Below, piece after piece: positions 21,852-32,962 of a stretch of 64,000 bases of DNA. The notes below the pieces were generated by a model, which worked only from the letters and a program-made list of their open reading frames with translations, did not search any database and was not told where the DNA came from. The stretch is taken from positions 6,825,001 through 6,889,000 of the forward strand of contig OX419755.1 of the NCBI GenBank assembly GCA_948567375.1. The letters are read 5' to 3'. Within the stretch, counting starts at the first letter, position 1. Each line of letters starts with the position of its first letter. The position numbers were made by a program, and so were the translations under genes. The stretch comes from Lunularia cruciata (Eukaryota > Streptophyta > Marchantiopsida > Lunulariales > Lunulariaceae).

Positions 21852-22810
21852 GCTCTTAGTAGGCGGCTTGAATTCTCCTATTGGGATTTCTCGTTTCCCT
21901 GATCATTCCGCTCCACAACCTCCACTTGGGCAACTTGTTGAGGTTGTCCATTCTTGAGTGGACATTCAGCAATGCGATGCCCCAATTGGCGACAACAAAA
22001 ACAACCACCATTTTGTCGTAGTTTCTCCCTATCTGCCATGCCAAGTGGTCTTCGTTGAATTGCATCAATCTCCATTGGTGACGGCTCCTCCACTTGTGTG
22101 TAGTGTATTGGAAGGCTTTGTGGAGGTCAAAGTCGAGACCAAGTTGTTGCCACCAAGGAATCAAAATGTTCGGCCAAACGCATGGCTTCCTCCAAATGTT
22201 GTGGCTCTCGCATGGTTACCTCTAATTTGGTAACCATTTTTCATTTGGCTCGCTCCTTTCGGAATCTCCACCATAGCTTTGCTACTCCATCCAATTGGCT
22301 AGAAGCCAAGAGAATCTGTTTTTGCTTGTCTTGTAGATTGGTAGCTTCAAAATAACGCTCACAATCAAACACAAAATTCTCCACTACACCCGGGAGATTC
22401 TTGCCTTCAAATACCTTGGGTTTAGGGAATCTGATCCAATCTTCTCCTTCTCGAATTGCTACTCTCTCCACCTGCTCTTGTCATTGAAGATCTTGTTCAT
22501 CCAACAATCAAGTAAGGTGCTCGATTTGTTGTTGCATAGCAAGGATAACATCAAGTATTGCCGCCATGGTTGCTCCTCTATCACACCACTCCCAATCTAT
22601 CTAATTTATTAACACATAGAAATAGCATGTCCACTGTTCTCCATAAGTTACAACCGGAAGCACCAAGGGTTCCTCAGATATGGTGATCATATGCAAAAAA
22701 TCTTGTCCAAAGTGCGAGGTGATGAACTGTGTAAAATGATGCTTGGGTAGTTTTTGGACACAAAAATCTCAATGGTTTGGTGGAAGTGGATTTGGTGGTC
22801 CCATTCCTGC
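21852..22810 (-). pseudogene. E2 gag with CCHC zinc knuckle
   Basis: Minus strand: EGEDWIRFPKPKVFEG, CERYFEATNLQDKQKQ and KLWWRF (22471-22241), then the knuckle CFCCRQLGHRIAEC (complement of 21962-22003) within 22093-21878. A deletion of about 250 bp relative to E1 lies near 22235: the region following LWWRF in E1 (12900-12680) has no counterpart, so the E2 gag is internally truncated. Confidence 0.8.
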
Positions 22811-22821
22811 TTTGATACCAA

Positions 22822-23233
22822 TGTAAAAGACCGAATCCGAGGAGAGAAATAAGAGAATAGAAACTCACATTGGGACACTTGAATGAGGGAAAACTCCGAA
22901 TGCCTAGCATGAGCTTTGGCTTTGGTATTTATAGGTAGCATACAAGGCCCTTGAGAAGCTTCTCAAGAAGCTTCCTCAAGCCGCTTTCTTAGAGTGCAAG
23001 CCAAGTTAACTAGGAAGCTTCTCAAGAAGCTTCCTTCTAGAAGCCGCCTACTTGGCATGCAAGCTAAGCTAGTTGGAAGCTTCTAGAAGCTACTTACTTG
23101 AGGTGCAAGCTAAGCTAGCCGAGAAGCTTCCTAAGAAGCTTCCTAGATACTTCCGGAATATTCTAGGCTACTTTGTCTTATGTGCTACGTCGTATGCCCG
23201 ACTAACTTCGTCGCTAAACTCCATATTGTTACA
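22822..23233 (-). repeat. E2 5' LTR
   Basis: 412 bp, TG...CA, adjoining the primer site TTGGTATCAAA (minus strand, 22811-22821). TATA box on the minus strand at 22926-22933. Three-unit heat-shock element GAAGCTTCTAGAA at 23076-23088, plus further AAGCTTC palindromes at 22955-22980 and 23017-23045. Confidence 0.95.
23076..23088 (-). promoter_or_regulatory. Three-unit heat-shock element in E2 5' LTR
   Basis: GAAGCTTCTAGAA in the U3 region, about 145 bp upstream of the TATA box (22926-22933) in the direction of E2 transcription. This LTR would drive E2. Confidence 0.55.
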
Positions 23234-23700
23234 ATAAGTTCAAGATAGCATTTTGGGCTATTGATCCTCACGGTAAGGATGTGTTATATTAGTGAAAGTT
23301 CTTACCATTTGGGTTAAAGAATGCTCTTGTTGAGTTCTAGAGGATCATGGAGAGGATCCTAGCTGGATTGGGTTTTGCTTAGTGCTATATTGATGACATT
23401 TTGGTCTATAGCATTATGATGGAGGAGCATGAGAGAGATTTGTTGGAGGTGTTTTAGACATTGAGATCTAATGGACTCAAATTATATCTTGGGAAGTGTA
23501 GGTTCTTCCACAAGTAGGTTGAGTATTTGGATCACACTATCTACCCTAGAGGATTTGATGTTCAGCAAGGTGGAGGTTATTGTGCATATTCCTTGGCCTA
23601 CGGATGTGAGTAGAGTGCAAGCATTCCTTGGGTTGGCAAACTTCTATCTTGCCATGGTAGAGGATTTAATGCCATTGCCAAGGCCTTGATAAAGCTGACC
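23234..23700 (+). pseudogene. H reverse transcriptase, C-terminal half
   Basis: Resumes after the ATAAG duplication: KIAFWAIDPHGKDVLY, then TAG and TGA where the family has Gln-Trp, FLPFGLKNA, and the intact catalytic box CYIDDILVYS (YIDD at 23386-23397). Then LGKCRFFHK, VEYLDHTIYP and IPWPTDVSRVQAFLGLANFY. Several stops are TAG in place of conserved Gln. Confidence 0.87.
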
Positions 23701-24392
23701 AAGCTTACATAGGAGTGGTGTTAAGGAGATGAGCAAGAGAGAGCTTTTGTAGAGCTCAAGGAGAGGTTGATATCTACTCCTATTTTGAGGAGACCAATTA
23801 GAGGATCACCATTTCATGTTCACACTGATTGGAGTATGTTGGGGCTTGGAGTAGTACTCACCCAACATGATGATGAGGGGAAGGAGTTTGTGGTAGCCTA
23901 TGCTAGTCACTCCAATAACTCATTGGAGGCAAAGTATAGTTCATATGAGGGAGAATGCTTGGCTACAGCATGGGCAATAGCACATTTTGGATATTGCCTA
24001 TTTGGTAACCCTTTTACTCTCATCACCAATCATCAACCACTAAAGTGGTTGATGATATCCAGCAAGCTTTCAAGGAAGTTTGCACGATGGGCTCTGATTT
24101 TACAAGAGTATGATTTCATGGTTATTCTTAGACTTGGAATGGTGAACCATGATGTAGATGGGTTGAGTAGAAACCCATGTCCTAGCCAGCAAGATCAAAC
24201 TAGAGCACGTTGGCATGGTGAGATAGATGAGGAGATAGTGCCATATTGGCATGCATTTACCTTTCTCTGTATATTTTTTGAGGCTTTGGTGGTACCTCTC
24301 TCAGTGCATATAGGAGGAGTTATTGAGGTCACAAATCTAGAGAGTGCAGATAGTGGTACAATTTAGCAAAATATTCATGATAATGTCTTAGT
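23701..24392 (+). pseudogene. H RNase H domain
   Basis: An open stretch of 199 codons (23767-24366) reads ILRRPIRGSPFHVHTDWS (first catalytic Asp in HTDWS), LGLGVVLTQHDDEG, FVVAYASHSNN, AKYSSYEGECLA (Glu), and LITNHQPLKWLM, where the family has TDHQPL, so one catalytic Asp is Asn. It ends VDGLSRNPCPSQQD. Interrupted after 24392 by E3. Confidence 0.87.
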
Positions 24393-24818
24393 TGTAACAA
24401 TATGGATTTTAGTAATGAAGTTAATCAAGGCTAACAAAGTAGTGAATATGCCAAATTAGCATAAAATATCCTAGAAGTATCTAGGAAGCTTCTTGAGAAG
24501 CTTCCCACTAGCTTAACTTGCACTCCAAGTAAGTTTTTTCTAGAAAGAAGCTTCTAAAAACTTCCAACTAGCTTTGTTGGCATGCTAAGTAGGTGGTTTC
24601 AAGAAGGAAGCTTCTTCAGAAGCTTCTTGGTTAACTTGGCATGCACTCTAAGAAAACGGTTGAAGGAAGTTTCTTGAGAAGTTTCTCAAGAGCCTCGTAT
24701 ACTCCTTATAAATACAAGAGCCAAAGCTCATGCTAGGCATTTAGAGTTTTCCCATATTCAAGTGTCCCAATGTGATCTTCCATTCTTCTATTTCTCTCCT
24801 TGGTCTCGGTCTTTTACA
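24393..24818 (+). repeat. E3 5' LTR
   Basis: TGTAACAATATGG to CTTTTACA. TATA box tataaata at 24707-24714. AAGCTTC palindromes are present but heat-shock units are diverged (for example near 24543-24565). Confidence 0.93.
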
Positions 24819-26040
24819 TTAGTATCAGAATAGGAATAGGATGGATGGAATTTATGGACCACCAAATCCACTTCCACCAAACCATTGGGATTTTTGTGTC
24901 CACGTACTACCCAAGCATCATTTCACACAATCCATCACCTCACGCTTTGGACAAGATTTTTTGCATATGATCACCATATTTGAGGAGCCTTTGGTACTTC
25001 TAATTGTAACTTATGGAGAATGGTGGACTGCTACTTCTATATGTTAATAAATTAGATAGATTAGGGGCGGCGTGATAGAGTAGCAACTAGGGCGGAAATG
25101 CCCAAGGTTATCATTATTATGCAACAACAAATCAAGCACCTTACTTGATTGTTGGATGAACAAAATCATCAATGATAGGAGCATGTAGAGAGGGTACCAA
25201 TTCAAGAAGGAGAAGATTGAATCTGATTCTCTAAACCCAAGGTATTCAAAGGCAAGAATCTTTGGGTCGCAATAGAGAATTTTTTGTTTGACTGTGAATG
25301 TTAGTTTGAAGCTACTAATCTTCAAGATGAGTGAAAATAAATTTTCTTGGCTTCTAGCCAATTGGATGGAGTAGTAAAACTATGGTGGCAATTTTGAGTG
25401 GAGCAAGTTGAACAACAAATTATTGCACTAATCTCAATGTGTGCAGAATTCAAGAGTGCAATAATTAGTCAATTCCAAGCTATAAATGCCACATGAGCTC
25501 CATGGGATAGGTTGGCAGAGTTAAAATAGATTGGCTCTATAAGAAGTTACATCATGCAATTCAAAACACCATCATGCAAATTCAAGATATATTGGAAGGT
25601 GAAGCTCTAGATTGATTTATGAGGAGATTGAAGTCAAGAACCAAATTAGAGGTAACCATGTGAGAGCCACAACACTTGGAGGAAGCCATGCGGTTGGCCA
25701 AAGGTTTTGATTCCTTGGTTGCAACAACTTGGTCTTGGTCTTGATCTTGATCTCTACAAAATCTACCAATACACTATACACAAGTGGTGGAGCTGATACC
25801 AATGGAGATTGATGTCATTCAATGGATACTACTTGGCACTACAAATAGAGAAAAATTGTGACAAAATGGTGGTTATTTTTTTGTTGCCAATTGGGATATT
25901 GCATCGCTGAATATCCACTCAAGAATGGACAATCTTGACAAGTCGCCCATATGGAGTTTGTAGAGTAGAATGATCAAAGAAACAAGGAATCCTAGTAGGA
26001 GATTTTGAGTTGCCCATTGGGAGCTTGATTAGTTCCAACG
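24819..26040 (+). pseudogene. E3 gag, decayed
   Basis: Plus-strand counterpart of the E1/E2 gag with many stops. It starts with the leader reading MDGIYGPPNPLPPNHWDF (24841 onward) and includes the LWW motif near 25380. The zinc-knuckle region (about 25860-25925) is recognisable at nucleotide level, but at least one Cys codon is changed. Confidence 0.75.
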
Positions 26041-26465
26041 GGATTGAAGGCTCAACCTATGCAAGTTTGTTTCACTTGCAAGATAAGATATCTAATCGAG
26101 GTCGTAGGATGTTGGTTGATCTTGGAAGTTTAGAGAATTGCATGTTTGTGTAGGTGGGAAAAGACTTGGGTATTCTTATCAAACCAATAATTGGAAGTAG
26201 ATTGATGATGGCTGGATGGTAGAAAGGGTTCTGCATTCCGTACCTCACATCCTATTACTTTCAAGATTGAGAAGGAGTATTTAGAGTGTATGACGTTTTT
26301 AGTGGCACCTCTACACTACAATGTCATTCTAGGACTACCTTGACTTGAACTTCATAAGGTTCAATTTGATTGGACCCGATGAAAAATTCAAGTACAACAC
26401 CAAGGTAGGAATTTCTTATTAGGTTGTTTGGCACCTTTGAGTAAGACATCTAAGAATAGTCAATC
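26041..26465 (+). pseudogene. E3 aspartic protease, active site D-L-G
   Basis: Reads MLVDLGSLENCM near 26110-26145 with D-L-G in place of D-S-G. The continuation TSHPITFKI-like sequence and ILGLP-like end are broken by frameshifts and a stop. Confidence 0.78.
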
Positions 26466-27815
26466 TTGGGATGGAAGCTTCTCAAGAAGATAGCCATAGA
26501 GCAAGCCTTGAAGGGAGATGAGTTCAAAGATAGGAAGTTTGCCAAGAAGGCAACCATGGAACACGCTTTGGAGAGAGATGAATCCCTAGATGGGAAGTTT
26601 GTTAGTAAAGTAGTCATAGAGCAAGTTTTGGAGGGAAATAAGTATGTTTTTGCAGTGTGGATCAAGCCGATTGCACAAGGACAAGTTGAGGAAGGTCAAG
26701 AGCCTCATCAAGCAATAGTTGATCAGATATTTCAAGAGTTTATGGATGTGTTTCCAGATGATCTGCTGAAGGAATTACCCTCCGATTGTGGTATGCCCTT
26801 CAAGATTGAGTTATTACCAAGGAGTACTTTGGTGAGTAGACCAATCTATTGGCTCTCACCAAAGGAGTTGGAGGAGTTGCAAACAACACTTACAAAGTTG
26901 TTAGAAAAGGATTTTATAGGGCATAATACCTCTCCTTGGGGAGCACTGGTACTATTTTTTCTGAAGAAGGATGGAGGACTTTGTTTCTGTATTGATTACC
27001 ATGGGCTCAATAAGCAAACAATGAAGAATGCATATCCCTTGCCTCGGATTGATGATTGCTTGATCAATTGAGTGGAGCATGATACTTCTCCAAGTTAGAT
27101 CTTCATAGCGGCTATTGGAAAATCCCCATTGATAGGGAGGATGTGCAAAAGACTATCTTTTGCACAAGGTATGGGCAGTTTGAGTGGAGAGTTCTACATT
27201 TTGGGCTCACTTATGCTGCAAAGGTCTTCATGGATTAGATGCATTGGGTGTTGGATGGACTATTGGATTGGTATGTGGTGTTGTTCTTGGATGATATCTT
27301 AATCTATAGCAAAACAAAGGCAGAACATGTGAATCATGAGTGAGAAGTCCTAAGACGACTATGACCATGGAAATTTTACTATAAGAAGTTGAAGTGTGTT
27401 TTTGGCAAAAAGAAGTTATCTTCTTGGGTCACAAGATCTCATCAGAGGGGATCAAGATGGAAGAGGAGAAAATTAAGGCCATTATCGATTGGTCTACTCC
27501 AAAGGATGCTACAAAGTATGGGCATTTAATGGATTGGACAGTTTTTACCAACTAGTTTTCATCCACTAGTATGCTCATGTAGTTGCACCATTGATTGACC
27601 TCTTGGGGAAGAACTTGAGCTTTCAATGGACCACCAAGCACAAAGAAGAAATCCAAAAGTTGAAACATATGGTGTCTTCAAGACCCATTCTTCAACCATA
27701 TGATCCTCAGCTATCTTATGTGGTTGATTTTGATGCTTCTAACTTAGCAATTGGAGCTATGTTGCAGCAAGAATTCCCAAATGGACTACATCCCATTGCT
27801 TTTGTGTCTTGCCAA
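26466..27815 (+). pseudogene. E3 reverse transcriptase and RNase H start
   Basis: An open stretch of 201 codons (26466-27071) includes the Lys/Glu-rich spacer repeats, [34 protein letters not shown] and PLPRIDD. The catalytic box VVLFLDDILIY follows near 27280-27310. A TAG replaces the conserved Gln in MDQMH (27236-27238). RNase H begins with VVDFDASNLAIGAMLQQ (27721-27771) and is cut after PIAFVSCQ at 27815. Confidence 0.82.
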
Positions 27816-28289
27816 TGTTTTCAAGAAAAAGATTATCGGCTATCATTGGTGCTATTTGGTGAGAGCTAGAGTTTCCTTCCATGAGACCTTAGCTTGAGAG
27901 TCTCTTTGCATTACTTGGAGCTTAATTTTGTGATACACCAACCGTGGCTTTGTTTATGGTATTGGAATCTTGAGAATATGCTTTGAGTGTCATTTGAACA
28001 AATAAGACATGTAAGAGTATTTTAGTTAGGACATTATTTTCATGAGCCAAAAAGTCTCGGAAGTTTATTTGATGTTTTGATCAAATAAGCTTTTGAGCAT
28101 TTTATGTTGAGTAATGAAGAAAAGAAGAAAAAGGGTTTTGAAAGGGTTTTTTTTTTTGCAAAAGGAAAGAATTTTTGAGAAATGTTTTTCGGGAGATCTT
28201 TGCTTCAGGAAGGCTTCAAAGGAGCCTTGACGGATAACATGATAGAAGTTTTGGAGAAGAAAGAATTCGAGAGAAGAAGGGATTTCTTG

Positions 28290-29960
28290 ACATGAAATGA
28301 ATTCAAGAGATCAGTAGGGTTTTGAGAGGAACTGCGAGTGGACAAAGATTCTTGCAAGGGATGTTTTGGGAGAGCAATAGATGTTGAGAGGAACTTTGAG
28401 TAGAGAGGTTCTTGGCAGAAATTTTTTGGAAGATCAGTAAAACCGGAGAGGAGTTTTGAGAAGTGACAGAGGGATTGTGAAAGAGGAAATATTTTTCAAG
28501 AGACAAGCTTGGGATAGTGAGGGTTTCGTGAAGAAGCTTGAAGGTTGACAGAGAGGTTCTTGATAAGAAATGAATTCAAGAGATTAGTAGGATTTTGAGA
28601 GGAACTGCGAGTGGAGAGATTTTGGCAAGAGATGTTTTGGGAGATCAAAAAAACTGGAGAGAAACTTTGAGTGACAAGGGTTTGAAGTAGAAATGTTTCA
28701 GGAGTTTTGACAATTGATAATTTCAGGAAGGAGTTGAAGGTTTGATAGAGATTCTTGCAAGGGATGTTTTGAGAGAGCAGTAGATGTTGAGAGACACTTC
28801 GAGTAGAGAGGTTCTTGGCAGGAAGTTTTTGAAAGATCATTAAAGCTGGAGAGAAGTTTTGAGAAGTGATAGAGGGATTGTGAAAGAGGAATTTTTTTTC
28901 AAGAAATGAGCTTGGGACAAGGAGGGTTTCAGGATGAAGCTTGAAGGTTGACAGAGAGGTTCTTGGCAGGAAATGATTTCAAGAGATCAGTAGGATGTGG
29001 AGAGGAACTTTGAGTAGAGAGGTTCTTGGCAGGAAGTTTTTGGAAGATCAGTAAAGCAGGAGGGGAGTTTTGAAAAGTGACATAGGGATTGTGAAAGAGA
29101 AAATGTTTTTCAAGAGACGAACTTGGGACAATGAGGGTTTCGGGAAGAAGCTTGAAGGTTGACAGAGAGGTTCTTGGCAGCAAATGATTTCAAGAGATCA
29201 GTAGGATGTGGAGAGGAACTTTGAGTAGAGAGGTTCTTGGCAAGAAGTTTTCAGAAGATTAGTAAAGCTAGAGAGGAGTTTCGAGAAATGATAGAGGGAT
29301 TGTGAAAGAGGAAATGTTTTTTAGGAGACGAGCTTGGGACAATGAGGGTTTTGGGAAGAAGCTTGAAGGTTGATAGAGAGGTCCTTGGTAAGAATGATTT
29401 TGAGAGATCAGTAGGATGTGGAGAGGAACTTTGAGTAGAGAGTTTCTTGGCATGAAGTTTTAGGAAGATCAGTAAAGTTGGAGAGGAGTTTTGAGAAGTG
29501 ACCGAGGGATTGTGAAAGAGAAAATATTTTTCAGGAGATGAGCTTGGGACAGTGAGGGTTTTGGGAAGGAGCTTGAAGGTTGATGGAGAGGTTCTTGACA
29601 GGAAATGACTTTGAGAGATTGGAAGGTTTTGAGAGGAACTTCAAGTAGAGAGGTTCTTGGCAGGAAGTTTTTGGATGGAGAGAAACTTTGAGTGACAAGG
29701 GTTTGAAGATCAATAAAACTGGAGAGAAACTTTGAGTGATAGGGGTTTGAAGTAGAAATGTTTCAAGAGTCTTGAAAATTGAGGATTTTGGGAAGGAGTT
29801 GAAGGTTTGACATAGATTCTTGCAAGGGATGTTTCGGGAAAGCAGTTGATGTTGAGAGGAACTCTGAGTGGAGAGATTCTTGTAGGAGATGTTTTGGGAC
29901 ACCCGAAAGGCTGGAAAGAAGCTTCAAGTGACAAAGGTTGAAGTAGAAATGTTTTGAGGC
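28290..29960. repeat. Tandem repeat, about 210-bp unit
   Basis: The landmark GAAGCTTGAAGGTTGA recurs at 28533, 28937, 29147, 29358 and (as GGAGCTTGAAGGTTGA) 29567, giving periods of 210, 211 and 210 for the last units and a composite 404 before them. Units share GAGAGGTTCTTGGCAGG and AGATCAGTA(G/A)... blocks. Because 210 is a multiple of three, the minus strand keeps open frames of 60-124 codons across units with a recurring Ser/Leu/Pro-rich pattern (for example 29902-29531). No known family was recognised. Confidence 0.88.
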
Positions 29961-30882
29961 AACGAGCTTTTGACAGTGAGGATTTTTGGAAGGAGTTTGA
30001 AGGTTGATAGAGTTTTGCAGGAAGGATCCGAGAAGTGTCAGAGGGTTTGGAAGAAGAAATGTTTTAGGAGAAGAAAGAGCAATTTTGGAGGAGCTTCAAG
30101 TAATGGAAGGTTAGGAGAAGAATCAAGAGCAAGGCAGGGGAGCAAACAAGAAGTATTGAGTGAAGAAGGGAGAGAGTTTGAGAAAAAGTACAGGAATAGT
30201 ATCAAAAGAAGATAAGAAGAAAATCAGACAACAAGAGAAGGCAGATTGAGGAATCAAAAGCAGAGTACAACAATAGAAGGAAAGAAAAATTAGAGAATGG
30301 TTTTGGACCATTGAAGAGCAAAGAGTGAAGGGCATCGAGAGGAAGAGAGAAGAAAGGAACAAAAAAATCAAAGAGTGTCTTGGACAACCAAAAGGAAGAG
30401 AGAAAGGTGGTTTCTTGGAGGAAAAGAAAAGATCAAGGGAGGTCAGGAATTGGAGTGTGAGGAGAGAAATACTTGAGGAGGAGACTGTATGGACTCATAG
30501 TGATAGGAGGGAGAAACCAAAGGAATTTTGCAGAACAATGAAGACTTGGAGATGTCATGCGGAGACGGCAAGCAGGAAGTCAAAGACTATAAGGGATAGG
30601 AGTTAAGACCAAGCTGACTTCATGTTCTATACATGCTTGACTAGGCAATGTGCTTAGATGCAAATGTTTTGCAGTCAGATCTGCTTGATCATCTTAAAAA
30701 GTTATGAATTTGAAACTTGGTGTATAGATGGAAGTGATTTTCCTTGTTATTGAATGTGTGTGTAAAAAAATAAGAAACAATAATAAGAATGGAATAAACA
30801 CCATAGTATTTAGCTAGGCTGTGAAATTCAAACAGGACATGGAACAAAATTTTGGAGTTGAGTCAATTGCATGACCTATGGA

Positions 30883-31146
30883 CTAGTCCTTGAATCCTTG
30901 AGTCTGTGCTTGGGCCAGACCTGATGCTACAACAAAAACCCAACACCCATCTAAGAAGGTCAGAGTGAGAAATAGTCTAGAACGATAGCTCAGGAATATT
31001 AGGCATGAAATGGCAGCAAAAAGTCTACCAAGAGAGGCTATTGTCACAAAGTTAGAAAACATAACGAGTGCCAAGACTATGATGAATAAGCCAGCATAAG
31101 CACAAGCAGCCATGTGCTTGGTGCAATCTCGAGAGCTTACAATCCC
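30883..31146 (-). other. Short membrane-protein-like ORF inside the E3 insert
   Basis: From an ATG at 31146 the minus strand encodes 87 residues with three hydrophobic stretches (AYAGLFIIVLALVMF, LFAAISCLIFL, LDGCWVFVVASGLA) separated by basic residues, then AQAQTQGFKD and a stop. It lies wholly inside the inserted segment, not in gypsy sequence. Not recognised; it may be a captured gene fragment, an exon, or chance. The frame also runs upstream into E3 antisense sequence, so it has no clear promoter. Confidence 0.3.
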
Positions 31147-31156
31147 CATGACATTG

Positions 31157-32962
31157 ACTAAATATAACTGAAATAAATTATTATGCTCAAGATTAGGAAG
31201 AACTTGCAATGGTATATGCAACCAAGGTATGGAGGCATTACTTCTTGGGGAAACAAGTGATCATGCAAACTGATCAAAAACCGTTGTTGCATACCTTACA
31301 CTTGGAACACATGAAGAGTTGACATCATTGATGGGAGGAGCAACTCCAATTGTTTGACATCAAACTTGAGTACAAACTAGGTTGGTTCCATGTCATCCTT
31401 GATGCCCTATCACAACAACCTGATTTGTAGTCTCTTCCTCTCATCAAGGCGGCAATTACAACAATGTCAATTGACTCCAAGATCCAAAATGAGTTTTGGT
31501 CAACTCTACAACAAGATCCCTTCTTCCAGATGGTACATGGTCGTCTTACAGCATGCAATAAAGAGTACAACACCTTCTCCTTCAAGGAAGGCATTCTATT
31601 CTTGAGGACTAGATCTATGTTCCAACCAAAGGTGATCTACAACTTGTGTGCCTTCAAGAAGCCCATGATTTACCAATTGCTGGTTACATGGGTGTAGACA
31701 AGACCTTGGGTACCCTCCAATGCCAGTGGTGGTGGCCAAACATGGCACAAGATGTTTGAGAGTTTGTCCAATCATGTGAGAGTTGCCAACGCAACAAGGC
31801 CAGTAACTAGAAATTGAGTGGATGCCTTCAACCACCCTCCATTCCATCTACTCATTGGGAACATGTGAGCTTAGATCTCATCACCTCCTTGCCCAAGACA
31901 AAGCAAGATCACACAACAATTGTGGTATTTGTGGATAAGCTTAGTAAGCAAATCCATTTAGCACCAATTGTTGATATTGTGAATTCTCCAACTTTGGTGC
32001 ATATCTACTTTGACAACGTATTCAAGCATCATGGGCTGCCATGTGTACTCATCTCCAACCATGATCCTCACTTCATTAGAAAGTTTTGGTAAGCACTCTT
32101 TTAGATACTCAGCACTAAGCTTGCTTTGTCCACGGCTTATCATCCTCAAACTGATAGAAAAATTAAACATGAAAATTGCACCTTGGAAAATATGCTTTGT
32201 GCATTTTTCAACACTCACCATAACAATTGGGATGAATGTCTTGCAGCTAAGTAGTTTGCATACAATAATTCTAAATAGACAAGCACCGGATTCTCTCTTC
32301 TCTTTCTCAATTGTGGCCAAGACCCACTTGTTCCAGATTCCCTTCTTGCTCCTCCTCCATCTCATTTCCCTCATACTTCCACCTTCTTGACCACCATCTC
32401 CCAATCCCTCCAACAAACCAAATCTCATCTCCTTGTTGCATAAAATCAACATACAATATGCGGGTCATCATCATCATGATCTTAGTTTTCAAGTTGGTGA
32501 TAAGGTCATGCTCTCATCCAATAACCTCCCTCTCTCACTTGATACCCAAGTTTATAAACTTGCCCCTAATTGGATAAGACCCTTTGATGTCACCCAAATT
32601 GTGTCTCTTGTTGCTTATCAACTTGCCTTGCCTTGTCATATGTGCATCGATCTTGTCTTTCATATTTCCAAGTTGAAACCCTTTGTTCCTAACCCATCTT
32701 TTTTTTCCTCTTGAGTCCAACCTCCTCCTCCTCCTATCCCTATCAATGATTATGAGGAATATGAAGTTGATCATATCCTTGCATGTTGCCACATTCAATG
32801 AGGTCGTGACAACATACAGAGAACAAGGTCCTTTGGAAAGTGTATCCCCTTCATGATGCCACATGGGAACTTCTTTCTCATCTCCAAAATGCACAAATGG
32901 CCATCCAAGAGTTCAAAGCTTCATTGGCAATGAGGATGTCACCAACTAGTGGTGGGGGAATA
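31157..32962 (+). pseudogene. E3 RNase H end, integrase and C-terminal module
   Basis: Resumes RNase H with TDQKPLLH near 31270, then SIDSKIQNEF, WGTCELRSHHL-region integrase core (31814-32092: SLDLITSLPKTKQDH, VFVDKLSKQIHLAP), LISNHDPHF where the catalytic Asp is Asn, and a TAA in place of Gln after KFW (32090). The YHPQTD motif is followed by RKIKHEN, losing the catalytic Glu. LAPNWIRPFDVTQ (32559-32597) is the GPF module with Gly to Arg. The chromodomain stretch (32740-32940) is frameshifted. The polypurine tract ends at 32962. Confidence 0.8.

Larger units (their letters stand above)
17829..23233 (-). mobile_element. Ty3/gypsy chromovirus E2, youngest of the family
   Basis: 5405 bp with LTRs 17829-18253 (3') and 22822-23233 (5'), and a perfect target duplication ATAAG at 17824-17828 and 23234-23238. 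The LTRs differ by roughly a dozen substitutions and a short indel. The primer site is at 22811-22821 and the polypurine tract at 18254-18265 (minus strand). Same internal order as E1, with the longest surviving frame (425 codons, protease to RT) and a clear chromodomain. Single-base frameshifts and point stops still inactivate it. Confidence 0.95.
27816..31156 (+). repeat. Foreign insert in E3 RNase H, carrying a 210-bp tandem repeat
   Basis: E3 RNase H homology stops at GCCAA (27811-27815) and resumes at about 31157; the same point is uninterrupted in E2. The insert begins TGTTTTCAAG. It has about 330 bp of unique sequence, a purine-rich tandem array (28150-29960), an AG-rich stretch to 30600 and an apparently unique 550 bp. 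No target duplication or LTR pair was recognised. Strand is given relative to E3 only. Confidence 0.75.

Noticed and set aside
31958-32452. 164-codon minus-strand ORF
   Set aside because: Antisense shadow of the E3 integrase, equivalent to the E2 shadow.
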